Below, one piece after another: positions 1 through 5,371 of a stretch of DNA of 5,374 nt. The stretch is from Candidatus Schekmanbacteria bacterium (GTDB lineage: Bacteria > Schekmanbacteria > GWA2-38-11 > J061). Location of the stretch: contig RFHX01000291.1 in the NCBI GenBank assembly GCA_003695725.1, forward strand, positions 1 to 5,374. Direction: 5' to 3'. The stretch's first letter is position 1. The number at the start of each line of letters is the position of its first letter. The position numbers and the translations under genes are program-made. The notes under the pieces were generated by a model, which ran no database searches, was not told where the DNA came from, and saw nothing but the letters and a program-made list of their open reading frames with translations.

Positions 1-2
1 AT

Positions 3-1304
3 TTCCTTAGAGAGATGTCTGATTTAATAGACAGATATAGATTTACTTCATTTATGGCTCCGCGTGGTCACGGCAAGACTTTTTTAATCTTAGGAAAGGT
101 AATACACTTAATCTTTTTTAATAGGGGAAAAAAGGTCTTGTTCGTTTCTGATAAGAAGGAGCAGGCGTCCGATAACTTGAATACGTTACGTAGTTTAATA
201 GAGGAAAATGAGTTATTGAAAGAAGCCCTTGTACCAGAGACTAAATTAGAAGGAGATTGGTCTAAAACTAAGATAGAAACTAAGACCGGATGTTCAATTG
301 TTGTTAGGGCGAATTCTCCTTCCGTGAGGGGTGGACATTATGATTTTGTATTTTGTGATGAGGCTGGAGAGTATTCTGATTTATCTAATTTTTATTCAGT
401 CATTCAACCAACGGTTACTGCGAGAAAGGGCAAAATCGTAGTTATCGGTACACCAACAAGCAAAATAGATTTGCTTCATGAACTATCATCGGAGGATAGT
501 AGATATGTATCTAGGAAATATCAAGCTATTAAAGCGAATGGTGAGGCACTTGCACCAGACCGGATTCCATTAGATGAACTTATGGAAATTAAGAAGGACT
601 TAGAACGAAAGGGAAAGATGCTTGAGTGGGAGAGAGAATATATGTGTAATCCTATCTCGTCTGATGCCGGGTTGTTTGATTATGATAATATAATTAAATC
701 AACTGACCCAAATGCTACCTTGATTTCCGTTGGCGAGCCGAATAAGAGATATTTTATGGGTGCGGATTTTGCTATATCTAAGAAAGCAAAGGCAGATTAT
801 TCTGTGTTTTTAGTAATTGAAGTTGATAATAACAATAATCGTAGGATTGTATCTATTGAAAGGAACAAAGGAGAATCATTTTCTGCACAGTCTGAAAGAT
901 TTATTAGGATGTATAATAATTTTAATGTTATAAAGGCGTGCATTGATGAGAGTAACATAGGGCATGTGTTTTTTGAAAAATTCAGTCAAGAGGGATTAGT
1001 CGTTTCTGGTAGGAGTTTTAAGGCAGGTAAGGGGGAAGGAAGTAGAGAGGATTTATTAGTAAGGTTAGCAACCCTAATAGAAAACGGTAAGGTAATTTTT
1101 CCATATAAAAAAGACGATCCCAAAACATATAATTTAATTAGGGAATTAATTTCAGAATTAATATCATTTACTTATAAGATAACTCCATCAGGTAGGGGCA
1201 GTTGGCAGAGTTCTGGTGCCCATGATGATATGGTGATGGCTTTAGCCTTGGCAGTTGATGCGGCAGGGAGGGATTATGGTCAAGTTTCATTAGAAATTAT
1301 ATGA
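3..1304 (+). CDS. terL: Phage terminase large subunit (packaging ATPase/nuclease), probably N-terminally truncated by the window edge
   Basis: This is the motor that pumps viral DNA into the procapsid through the portal and cuts the concatemer. Residues are counted from the Met at position 15. An N-terminal ATPase domain shows Walker A APRGHGKT (15-22), Walker B VFCDEA with D115/E116, and the coupling motif VIGTPTS (143-149). WEREYMCNP (204-212) is the usual linker stretch. A C-terminal RNase H-like nuclease domain follows, with metal-binding acidic residues in GADF (D251), ACIDES (D311/E312) and AHDDMVMA (D404/D405). The frame stays open from the ATG to the left edge with no stop (codons for FLRE precede the Met), and only 14 residues precede Walker A where relatives usually have several dozen. 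The true start is therefore probably outside the window, and the Met at 15 has only a weak purine run before it. All catalytic motifs are present, so the gene looks functional. Confidence 0.95.
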   Translation, partial: FLREMSDLIDRYRFTSFMAPRGHGKTFLILGKVIHLIFFNRGKKVLFVSDKKEQASDNLNTLRSLIEENELLKEALVPETKLEGDWSKTKIETKTGCSIVVRANSPSVRGGHYDFVFCDEAGEYSDLSNFYSVIQPTVTARKGKIVVIGTPTSKIDLLHELSSEDSRYVSRKYQAIKANGEALAPDRIPLDELMEIKKDLERKGKMLEWEREYMCNPISSDAGLFDYDNIIKSTDPNATLISVGEPNKRYFMGADFAISKKAKADYSVFLVIEVDNNNNRRIVSIERNKGESFSAQSERFIRMYNNFNVIKACIDESNIGHVFFEKFSQEGLVVSGRSFKAGKGEGSREDLLVRLATLIENGKVIFPYKKDDPKTYNLIRELISELISFTYKITPSGRGSWQSSGAHDDMVMALALAVDAAGRDYGQVSLEII

Positions 1305-1371
1305 TTTTACGCACTTTTACTGAAAGATTTAAATATGAGTTTATACATATATAAATATAATTGGTGTGGCC
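1305..1371 (+). promoter_or_regulatory. Short AT-rich gap between terminase and portal with promoter-like elements
   Basis: This is the only intergenic gap of note in the window. It holds GAAAGATTTAAATAT at 1322-1336, which resembles an archaeal BRE plus TATA box and would place transcription start near 1360. It also holds a perfect bacterial -10 hexamer TATAAT at 1356-1361, but no convincing -35 hexamer lies at the right distance, and the start would fall next to the portal start codon. In DNA this AT-rich, either match can arise by chance. No terminator hairpin is seen, so read-through from the terminase gene is expected anyway. Confidence 0.25.
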
Positions 1372-1374
1372 ATG
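1363..1374 (+). promoter_or_regulatory. Ribosome binding site that decides the portal start
   Basis: Two in-frame starts lie six bases apart: GTG at 1366 and ATG at 1372. Only the ATG has a usable Shine-Dalgarno match, GGTG at 1363-1366, five bases upstream. The GTG has only AT-rich sequence before it. The ATG at 1372 is therefore preferred, giving a protein beginning MAWYDRVLDRLG. The match is short, so initiation may be modest. Confidence 0.5.
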
Positions 1375-2802
1375 GCATGGTATGATAGAGTTTTAGATAG
1401 ATTGGGGATTAGCAAGTCTACAAGACAACAAGGTTTTTCTGGTAGTGGGCAGTCTTTTTTTACTTCTGATGATGCTAATAATATTCTTATTGGAGAAAAT
1501 ATCGGCGCTGCTGATAAGGAACTGTGGACTAGTGAATCTGCCACGGTAGATACATTATATGAAGTTCTTAAGCGGTCTCCTGAAGTTGTAGGAATTATAA
1601 AGGTTTTGGTTGAAGATGTTTTAAGCGATGGTTGGAGGTTTGAGGGTAGTGCTTCTGCTGTAAAAAGGGCGAAGAAAGCGGAAATAAATCTTAATTTCTT
1701 TAAGGTATTATCTGATGCATTGTGGGATTTATTTATTACTGGTGACGCATACATATTAAAACTATCTATTGATAGGAAGGATGTTGCTAGGTCAATTTCT
1801 AATAAACTTAAGAGTAAAGGATACGTATTTAAAAATAAAAAACTTGAGAAAGAGTTCATAGATGGAATTTTGGAGGAGCTGCCATCAGAAACTAAGGGAT
1901 TACAATTATTAAAGAGCTCTACTATTGTTGGTGATTTTGATGAATATGGTAATGTTAGGAAGTGGATTCAGAAAGTCCCCGGAACAGAAAAGACACTAGA
2001 GTTTAGTCCAGATGATGTTATTCACTTGTCCTTGATTAATCTTGGTGGTGGAGTGTATGGTTTTTCTCCATTACAAACTTTATTATCAGATATAGGAACT
2101 TTATTATATGCTAAAGAATCGGCAGGGAAGGTATTTGAGAATCAAGGAATTCCTCCGGTGGTATGGAATTTACCTGAAGCATCTGGAGAAGATGATAGAA
2201 ATTATCAAGTATTGAAAAATCAATTAAAGAACATAAAGAAATTCAAAAATAGATATTCTGACATAATAACTACTGGAAAAGTAGAAACAATACAAGTTAG
2301 AGCATCACAGTTAAATGAGATGCAATTTAAGGATTTAATAGTTCATTTCACTAATTTAATACTCTTTGCGTGGGGGGTTCCTGCACATAGGGTCCCTTTC
2401 ATCCAAGCTAAAACCACAATTTTCCCTAAGGAGAGTAATGACGGGTACTTTAAGTCAATCGCATATATCCAGAAATTACTTGAGCCACAACTTAATGTTG
2501 GGCTATGGTCTGAATTTAAAGTATCTATGACATTTAATAAGTCATATAGGATAGATGAACTTAGGGAAGCTAATATTAATGCTATTTTGTGGGATAGGGG
2601 CGGTCAAAGTATAGAGGAAGGAAGGGAGAGGATGGGCCTCCCACCAAAGATACCCAAAGACCATACAATGCCACACAATTTAAAACAAGGAATATTTACT
2701 CGGTTTGATGAGAACCGAGATAATAGACAACAAAGGGGAGATATGTCTGACATAGAACAGGACACAAATACTCCACAATTTCAAGATAATAAGGTAAGAT
2801 AA
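1366..2802 (+). CDS. Phage portal protein
   Basis: This is the dodecameric ring at one vertex of the head through which DNA enters and leaves. It is the docking site for the terminase and later for the neck. The 478 residues (476 from the preferred ATG at 1372) fit the HK97/SPP1-type portal size. Seen in the protein: an N-terminal amphipathic start (WYDRVLDRLG); a helical region with VVGIIKVLVEDVLSDGW (74-90); the wing signature LFITGDAYILKL (122-133); DDVIHLSLINLGGGVYGFSPLQ (216-237), typical of portals; a long helix (LLSDIGTLLYAKESAGKVF); and near the end REANINAILWDRGG followed by ERMGLPP, the usual portal C-terminal helix and turn. Residues about 138-180 form a Lys/Glu-rich stretch that looks like a lineage-specific insertion. 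The last 30 residues are polar and probably disordered. The stop is one base before the next start, so the genes are probably co-transcribed and coupled. Confidence 0.93.
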   Translation: MAMAWYDRVLDRLGISKSTRQQGFSGSGQSFFTSDDANNILIGENIGAADKELWTSESATVDTLYEVLKRSPEVVGIIKVLVEDVLSDGWRFEGSASAVKRAKKAEINLNFFKVLSDALWDLFITGDAYILKLSIDRKDVARSISNKLKSKGYVFKNKKLEKEFIDGILEELPSETKGLQLLKSSTIVGDFDEYGNVRKWIQKVPGTEKTLEFSPDDVIHLSLINLGGGVYGFSPLQTLLSDIGTLLYAKESAGKVFENQGIPPVVWNLPEASGEDDRNYQVLKNQLKNIKKFKNRYSDIITTGKVETIQVRASQLNEMQFKDLIVHFTNLILFAWGVPAHRVPFIQAKTTIFPKESNDGYFKSIAYIQKLLEPQLNVGLWSEFKVSMTFNKSYRIDELREANINAILWDRGGQSIEEGRERMGLPPKIPKDHTMPHNLKQGIFTRFDENRDNRQQRGDMSDIEQDTNTPQFQDNKVR

Positions 2803-2803
2803 A

Positions 2804-3091
2804 ATGATAATAAAAGTTAAAAATAAGGCGGATTTTGATAGATTATCTGCAGAGTGGGGATTAGTACATTTTAAAGAAACAGAGAACACATTTGAACTAT
2901 ATGTGTTTAAGTTTGGCGTCGGTTACTTATATGTGGTCGATAAGTCTGAAGTTGATGTTGATGCCTTTAGGGATATGTTGGTTAGTGTTGGAGTTGGTGG
3001 AATAGAAATAGAAGAAATAAGATTTAGTGAGGTAAAAGATGCCATTGCCGAAACCGAAGGAAGGGGAAGCGAAGAACCAATACATAAGTAG
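2804..3091 (+). CDS. Small acidic protein of unknown function between portal and protease
   Basis: I do not recognise the family. The ATG starts one base after the portal stop and has AAGGT at 2791-2795 with an eight-base spacer, so it looks genuinely translated. The 95-residue product has no signal peptide or membrane segment. Its pattern suggests a small alpha/beta fold: helix KADFDRLSAEWG (8-19), two hydrophobic strands (ENTFELYVFKF and VGYLYVV), a helix (VDAFRDMLVSVG) and a strand (GIEIEEIRF). A ferredoxin-like fold would fit but is only a guess. The last 17 codons overlap the start of the next gene in another frame, and the protease gene's ribosome site lies inside this ORF. The tail is therefore partly dictated by the neighbour. 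Position alone suggests a role in head assembly or decoration. Confidence 0.7.
   Translation: MIIKVKNKADFDRLSAEWGLVHFKETENTFELYVFKFGVGYLYVVDKSEVDVDAFRDMLVSVGVGGIEIEEIRFSEVKDAIAETEGRGSEEPIHK
3029..3041 (+). promoter_or_regulatory. Ribosome binding site of the protease gene, inside the preceding ORF
   Basis: GAGGT at 3029-3033 lies five bases before ATG 3039, within the coding sequence of the small upstream gene. This supports the long start of the protease ORF and a real 53-base gene overlap, which implies translational coupling. Confidence 0.65.
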
Positions 3092-3647
3092 GTGTGTTAG
3101 TTTTTTAATGAATGAGAAACCAGAAATGAATCGTAAACAGGCAGTGGCTATTTGTTATAATGAGTGGGAAGAAAAAAATAGCAATAAGGGGGTGGGGACT
3201 ATGAATGTTGAGTCTGGGGGATTTCCTATTGAAAAGTCATTTAATGTTTTTGTTCCAGTAACTAAGTCCTTCATAGAAAAGGACATAGACGGTATTGAAA
3301 GGAGATATATTGAAGTTACTGTATCTGGTCTTAAGGAAGACAGGGACGGAGAAAAGATGTCTCAGCAGGCAATAAATAAGATGATACAGGCATTTAAAGA
3401 AAATAGAATTCCTGCTTTTAATAACCACGGATATGATAAAAATGGAAATAGAATATACGATTGGAGGGACATTGTTGGTAAGTGGGTTGATGCTTGGCAA
3501 GAGGGAGATAGGCTTGTTGCTAGAATGCAAATTAATATGTCTAATCCGGATGGGGAACGTTTATGGAAGTATGCTCATCATGAGGGAATGCCTATTGGTT
3601 TTTCAATTGGGGGAAGAGTTTTAGATAAAACAGAGGTGGATGAATAA
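3039..3647 (+). CDS. Prohead maturation protease (S78/XkdF-like), catalytic part, lacking the last conserved segment of the fold
   Basis: This is a likely serine protease that cleaves scaffold inside the procapsid before packaging. Residues 1-46 form a small module often seen at the front of phage head proteases: MPLPKPKEGE, then RC at 18-19, and AVAICYNEW at 35-43. The protease domain begins near residue 65. It shows VSGLKEDRDGEKMS (95-108), a candidate catalytic His in FNNHG (H130), strand VGKWVDAW (146-153), and a candidate nucleophile in GFSIGG (S189). Family members continue from this point to a strand with L-E-S-V-P-NP-A. Here the ORF stops 13 residues after the Ser, and that motif appears at the start of the next ORF in the -1 frame, with a one-base TAATG overlap. 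An in-frame internal start at 3201 would give the protease domain without the N-terminal module. Assignment to S78 or S78_2 is from motif memory; the protease role is fairly secure from motifs plus position. Confidence 0.8.
   Translation: MPLPKPKEGEAKNQYISRCVSFLMNEKPEMNRKQAVAICYNEWEEKNSNKGVGTMNVESGGFPIEKSFNVFVPVTKSFIEKDIDGIERRYIEVTVSGLKEDRDGEKMSQQAINKMIQAFKENRIPAFNNHGYDKNGNRIYDWRDIVGKWVDAWQEGDRLVARMQINMSNPDGERLWKYAHHEGMPIGFSIGGRVLDKTEVDE
3188..3203 (+). promoter_or_regulatory. Possible internal ribosome binding site and start within the protease gene
   Basis: GGGGGTG at 3188-3194 matches GGAGGTG except for one G in place of A, which can still pair with U as a wobble. It sits six bases before ATG 3201, in frame with the protease gene (Met 55). 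The stretch codes for Lys-Gly-Val-Gly using GGG codons, an odd choice in such AT-rich DNA, which hints that the bases rather than the amino acids are selected. Use of this start would give a 148-residue protease domain lacking the RC...W module. Whether it is used cannot be told from sequence. Confidence 0.4.
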
Positions 3648-3649
3648 TG
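3633..3649 (+). promoter_or_regulatory. Ribosome binding site and TAATG stop/start junction between the two protease pieces
   Basis: GAGGTG at 3633-3638 lies eight bases before ATG 3647, and the stop TAA (3645-3647) of the upstream ORF shares its last A with that ATG. A ribosome ending the first piece would sit directly on the start of the second. In the downstream frame a TGA lies at 3641-3643, and the codons there are not slippery, so reinitiation is a better explanation than programmed -1 frameshifting. Confidence 0.7.
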
Positions 3650-4486
3650 GCAAGAAGAAAAATACCGGTTTATTTGGATATAGATTTATTGGAATGTAGC
3701 CCTGTTGGTATTCCTTCTTATCCCGATGCTCATAAAGGAATTATGGAACAGATTAGTAAAGCAAAGTGGACGACAGCATATATTAATGATTTACCAGATA
3801 GCAGTTTTGCTGTCATAGAGCGAGGGGGCAAAAAGGATTCTGAGGGCAAGACGGTTCCTAGAACCTATCGTCACCTACCATATAAGGATGCCGATGGCAA
3901 AGTCGATTTACCACACCTTAGAAATGCGTTAGCAAGAATGAATCAGATTGTTGCGGTTAGTCCAGATGATTCTACTGATAGGATTAGGGCGGCTGCTAAG
4001 CGAGTTCTTAGTTCTGTCGCTGAGAGATACTTAAAAACACAACAGGAGGAAAAAATGGCAAAGGATGTTTTAAAACAAGAGGGTTCTGAAATGGTTGAAC
4101 AGCCTTCTGAGAAAGAACAACCTGCAGAACCAGATAAGAAGGAAGAAGTTAGTGAGGAAGTAGCCCAAACCGAGACTACATTACAAGAAGAAACAACAGC
4201 AGAAAGCGAACAAAAAGAAGCAAGTAATTCCGTTGAGGACCTTAAGAAAGAATTTAATACGGTTAAGAAGGAGTTGGACGAATTAAAGGAACTAAAGAAA
4301 GGATTAATAGCGGAGTTGAATAAAACCTTAGATGAGATACGAGTTTTAAGAAAGGGCTATTCTGACTTGGATAAAAATGTTTCTAGTGATATTGAAGTAC
4401 CTAAATATGAGAAGGGAATGGATGAAAATAAGTTTTTTGAGAAGGTTGGTTTGGCATTAGAGAAGAGTGGACTATTTAAAGTTTAA
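3647..4486 (+). CDS. Protease C-terminal segment fused to a small conserved phage domain and a coiled-coil scaffold
   Basis: Three parts are visible. Residues 4-30 (PVYLDIDLLECSPVGIPSYPDA) match the closing strand and loop of HK97-type prohead proteases, with an acidic E16, and complete the fold begun in the preceding ORF. Residues about 38-130 form a conserved phage head-module domain that I recall from other phages without a secure name: INDLPDSSFAVIERGGKKD (46-64), KTVPRTYRHLPYKDADGK (68-85), then a helix with HLRNALARM. From 137 on there is a Glu/Lys/Gln-rich, probably disordered linker, a coiled coil (about 194-238, with DELKELKKGL and IAELNKTLDEIRVL), and a terminal helix ENKFFEKVGLALEKSGLFK. 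Such acidic coiled coils just upstream of a capsid gene are typical of scaffolding proteins. Starts at 3647 under GAGGTG; a second strong in-frame start lies at 4055. Function is inferred from layout; no enzymatic motif beyond the protease segment is seen. Confidence 0.8.
   Translation: MARRKIPVYLDIDLLECSPVGIPSYPDAHKGIMEQISKAKWTTAYINDLPDSSFAVIERGGKKDSEGKTVPRTYRHLPYKDADGKVDLPHLRNALARMNQIVAVSPDDSTDRIRAAAKRVLSSVAERYLKTQQEEKMAKDVLKQEGSEMVEQPSEKEQPAEPDKKEEVSEEVAQTETTLQEETTAESEQKEASNSVEDLKKEFNTVKKELDELKELKKGLIAELNKTLDEIRVLRKGYSDLDKNVSSDIEVPKYEKGMDENKFFEKVGLALEKSGLFKV
4044..4057 (+). promoter_or_regulatory. Strong internal ribosome binding site and start within the scaffold gene
   Basis: AGGAGG at 4044-4049 is five bases before ATG 4055, which is in frame with the 3647-4486 gene (Met 137) and falls exactly at the junction between the globular N-terminal part and the acidic linker. 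This is among the best Shine-Dalgarno matches in the window. The codons (Gln-Glu-Glu-Lys) are ordinary for this region, so chance is possible, but both spacing and domain position fit a real start. Confidence 0.6.
4055..4486 (+). CDS. Nested in-frame scaffolding protein (predicted second product of the protease-tail/scaffold gene)
   Basis: Initiation at the internal ATG would yield a 143-residue protein holding only the acidic linker (Glu/Lys/Gln-rich, about the first 55 residues), the coiled coil and the C-terminal helix. It would be made in excess over the protease-linked form. Nested scaffold genes of this kind are established in lambda (Nu3 inside C) and herpesviruses (UL26.5 inside UL26). 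Here the evidence is the strong ribosome site, the domain boundary at the start codon, and the absence of a scaffolding domain in the capsid protein. It is not proof of translation. Confidence 0.5.
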   Translation: MAKDVLKQEGSEMVEQPSEKEQPAEPDKKEEVSEEVAQTETTLQEETTAESEQKEASNSVEDLKKEFNTVKKELDELKELKKGLIAELNKTLDEIRVLRKGYSDLDKNVSSDIEVPKYEKGMDENKFFEKVGLALEKSGLFKV

Positions 4487-4487
4487 T

Positions 4488-4500
4488 GGAGGTAAAGGAT
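4488..4500 (+). promoter_or_regulatory. Tandem Shine-Dalgarno sequences before the capsid gene
   Basis: GGAGGT at 4488-4493 is 11 bases from ATG 4505, rather far. AAAGGAT directly follows at 4494-4500, four bases from the ATG. Together they give two pairing registers just upstream of the gene expected to be most highly translated. The upstream stop is at 4484-4486, so the 18-base gap holds little else. Confidence 0.6.
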
Positions 4501-4504
4501 AAAA

Positions 4505-5371
4505 ATGGCTAACATACTTAAAGCATTGTCCGAAGGAACCGATGCAGCAGGTGGGTTCATTGTACCTGAAGAGTTAAGTAAAGAAATCTTAGCATACATT
4601 CAGGACAATGCAGTAACCTTACCTGACTTACAAAGGGTTCCAATGGGCTCAGATGAATTAAGGCTACCTAAATTAGTTGGAGGTAGTACTGCAAGATGGA
4701 TAGGTGAAAGTACAACAATAACTGGAGCAGACATTACATTTGGAAGGACAACAATGAGTGCTAAAAAGGTTGCAGCATTAATGACAGCATCAACTGAATT
4801 GTTAGAAGACGCACCACAATCAGTTGCTGCAATTATATCAGAACAAATGGGTAAAGATTTAGCACTTGCAATAGATGGAGAAATCTTAGGTTCTGATACA
4901 ACAAACTTCGCAGATGCTCTTGGAGCAGTAGGAAATGCTACAAATACAGTTTCTGCTGGAACATTAAGTTGGACTACATTAATTAACGCACAACACGAAA
5001 TTTTAGCAGATAAACACCCAGCACCAGATGTAATGTATACACACCCAAATAACATCAAAACATTGAAACTATTGACTGACGGAAACGCTAGACCTATATT
5101 TGACGAGGCAACATTTGGAAGCCCATTATTAAGAGACGGAGCAATCGGAACAATTGCAGGAATGGCAGTTAAACCAACCACCCAATTAACCGCATCTAGT
5201 ATGATTGTGGGAGTAAAGGGAAGGTTTGGTTACTATGCTGTAAGAAGGAATCTTAAATTCAATAGATTCTATCAAATAGGAACCGACGACTGGGTATTCC
5301 AAGCAAATATGAGAGTTGCATTCGCAGCAAAGTACAAAGATGCATACTGTTTAATACACAGTATAGCATAA
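4505..5371 (+). CDS. Major capsid protein, HK97 fold
   Basis: This is the shell protein of the icosahedral head. Characteristic stretches: GTDAAGGFIVPEEL (11-24) at the N-arm; the E-loop region with LPKLVGGSTARWIGE (54-68), where WIGE is a hallmark; KKVAALMTASTELLEDAP (87-104), leading into the spine helix; GKDLALAIDGEILGSD (116-131); PDVMYTHPNNIKTLKLL (174-190) in the A domain; and the terminal strands WVFQANMRVAFAAKYKDAY. At 288 residues it is close to mature HK97 gp5, whereas the HK97 precursor is about 100 residues longer. No N-terminal delta (scaffolding) domain is present, so a separate scaffold is expected and lies directly upstream. Codon use differs from the other genes: by hand count about 30 of 38 alanines are GCA, the rest GCT, and none GCG or GCC. 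That fits very high expression or a different history. Confidence 0.95.
   Translation: MANILKALSEGTDAAGGFIVPEELSKEILAYIQDNAVTLPDLQRVPMGSDELRLPKLVGGSTARWIGESTTITGADITFGRTTMSAKKVAALMTASTELLEDAPQSVAAIISEQMGKDLALAIDGEILGSDTTNFADALGAVGNATNTVSAGTLSWTTLINAQHEILADKHPAPDVMYTHPNNIKTLKLLTDGNARPIFDEATFGSPLLRDGAIGTIAGMAVKPTTQLTASSMIVGVKGRFGYYAVRRNLKFNRFYQIGTDDWVFQANMRVAFAAKYKDAYCLIHSIA
5341..5368 (+). other. Hairpin in the last codons of the capsid gene
   Basis: ATACTGT (5344-5350) and ACAGTAT (5358-5364) are perfect inverted repeats around a seven-base loop. The stem extends by TGC/GCA (5341-5343 with 5366-5368) if A5365 is bulged out. It lies in the final codons and is followed by only a few A bases before the window ends. 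It may be part of a terminator, an mRNA 3' stabiliser or a processing site, or chance. No T-tract can be seen because the window stops. Confidence 0.3.

Noticed and set aside
1335-1385. 16-codon mini-ORF starting in the terminase-portal gap and overlapping the portal start
   Set aside because: No Shine-Dalgarno sequence and a composition dictated by AT-rich spacer; a leader peptide role cannot be supported.
1341-1859. 172-codon open frame on the minus strand opposite the portal N-terminus
   Set aside because: Antisense shadow of the portal gene; hydrophobic low-complexity product with no supporting features.
2731-2745. Possible internal start near the portal C-terminus (GGGGAG before ATG 2743)
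   Set aside because: It would give only about 20 disordered residues; no reason to think this is a product.
2680-2889. 69-codon minus-strand ORF across the portal/small-gene junction
   Set aside because: It runs against two well-supported + strand genes; its hydrophobic product is typical of antisense AT-rich sequence.
3237-3530. 97-codon minus-strand ORF opposite the protease gene
   Set aside because: Antisense shadow with no motif, opposite a conserved protease domain.
3433-3624. 63-codon ORF in another + frame inside the protease gene
   Set aside because: It lies wholly within the protease domain and has no family signature.
3618-3650. Programmed -1 frameshift joining the two protease pieces, with the weak hairpin GTTTT/AAAAC at 3618-3631
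   Set aside because: There is no slippery heptamer between the TGA at 3641-3643 in the downstream frame and the TAA at 3645-3647. The hairpin is only five mostly A-T pairs and lies upstream of the junction, the wrong side for a frameshift stimulator.
4486-4512. Eight-codon mini-ORF whose ATG overlaps the scaffold stop and which ends just inside the capsid start
   Set aside because: It consists mainly of the capsid ribosome binding sequence and has no upstream ribosome site of its own; most likely coincidence.
4600-5181. 193-codon open frame on the minus strand opposite the capsid gene
   Set aside because: It mirrors a gene with clear HK97 motifs. The open antisense frame is explained by the biased capsid codon use, and its product shows no recognisable motif.
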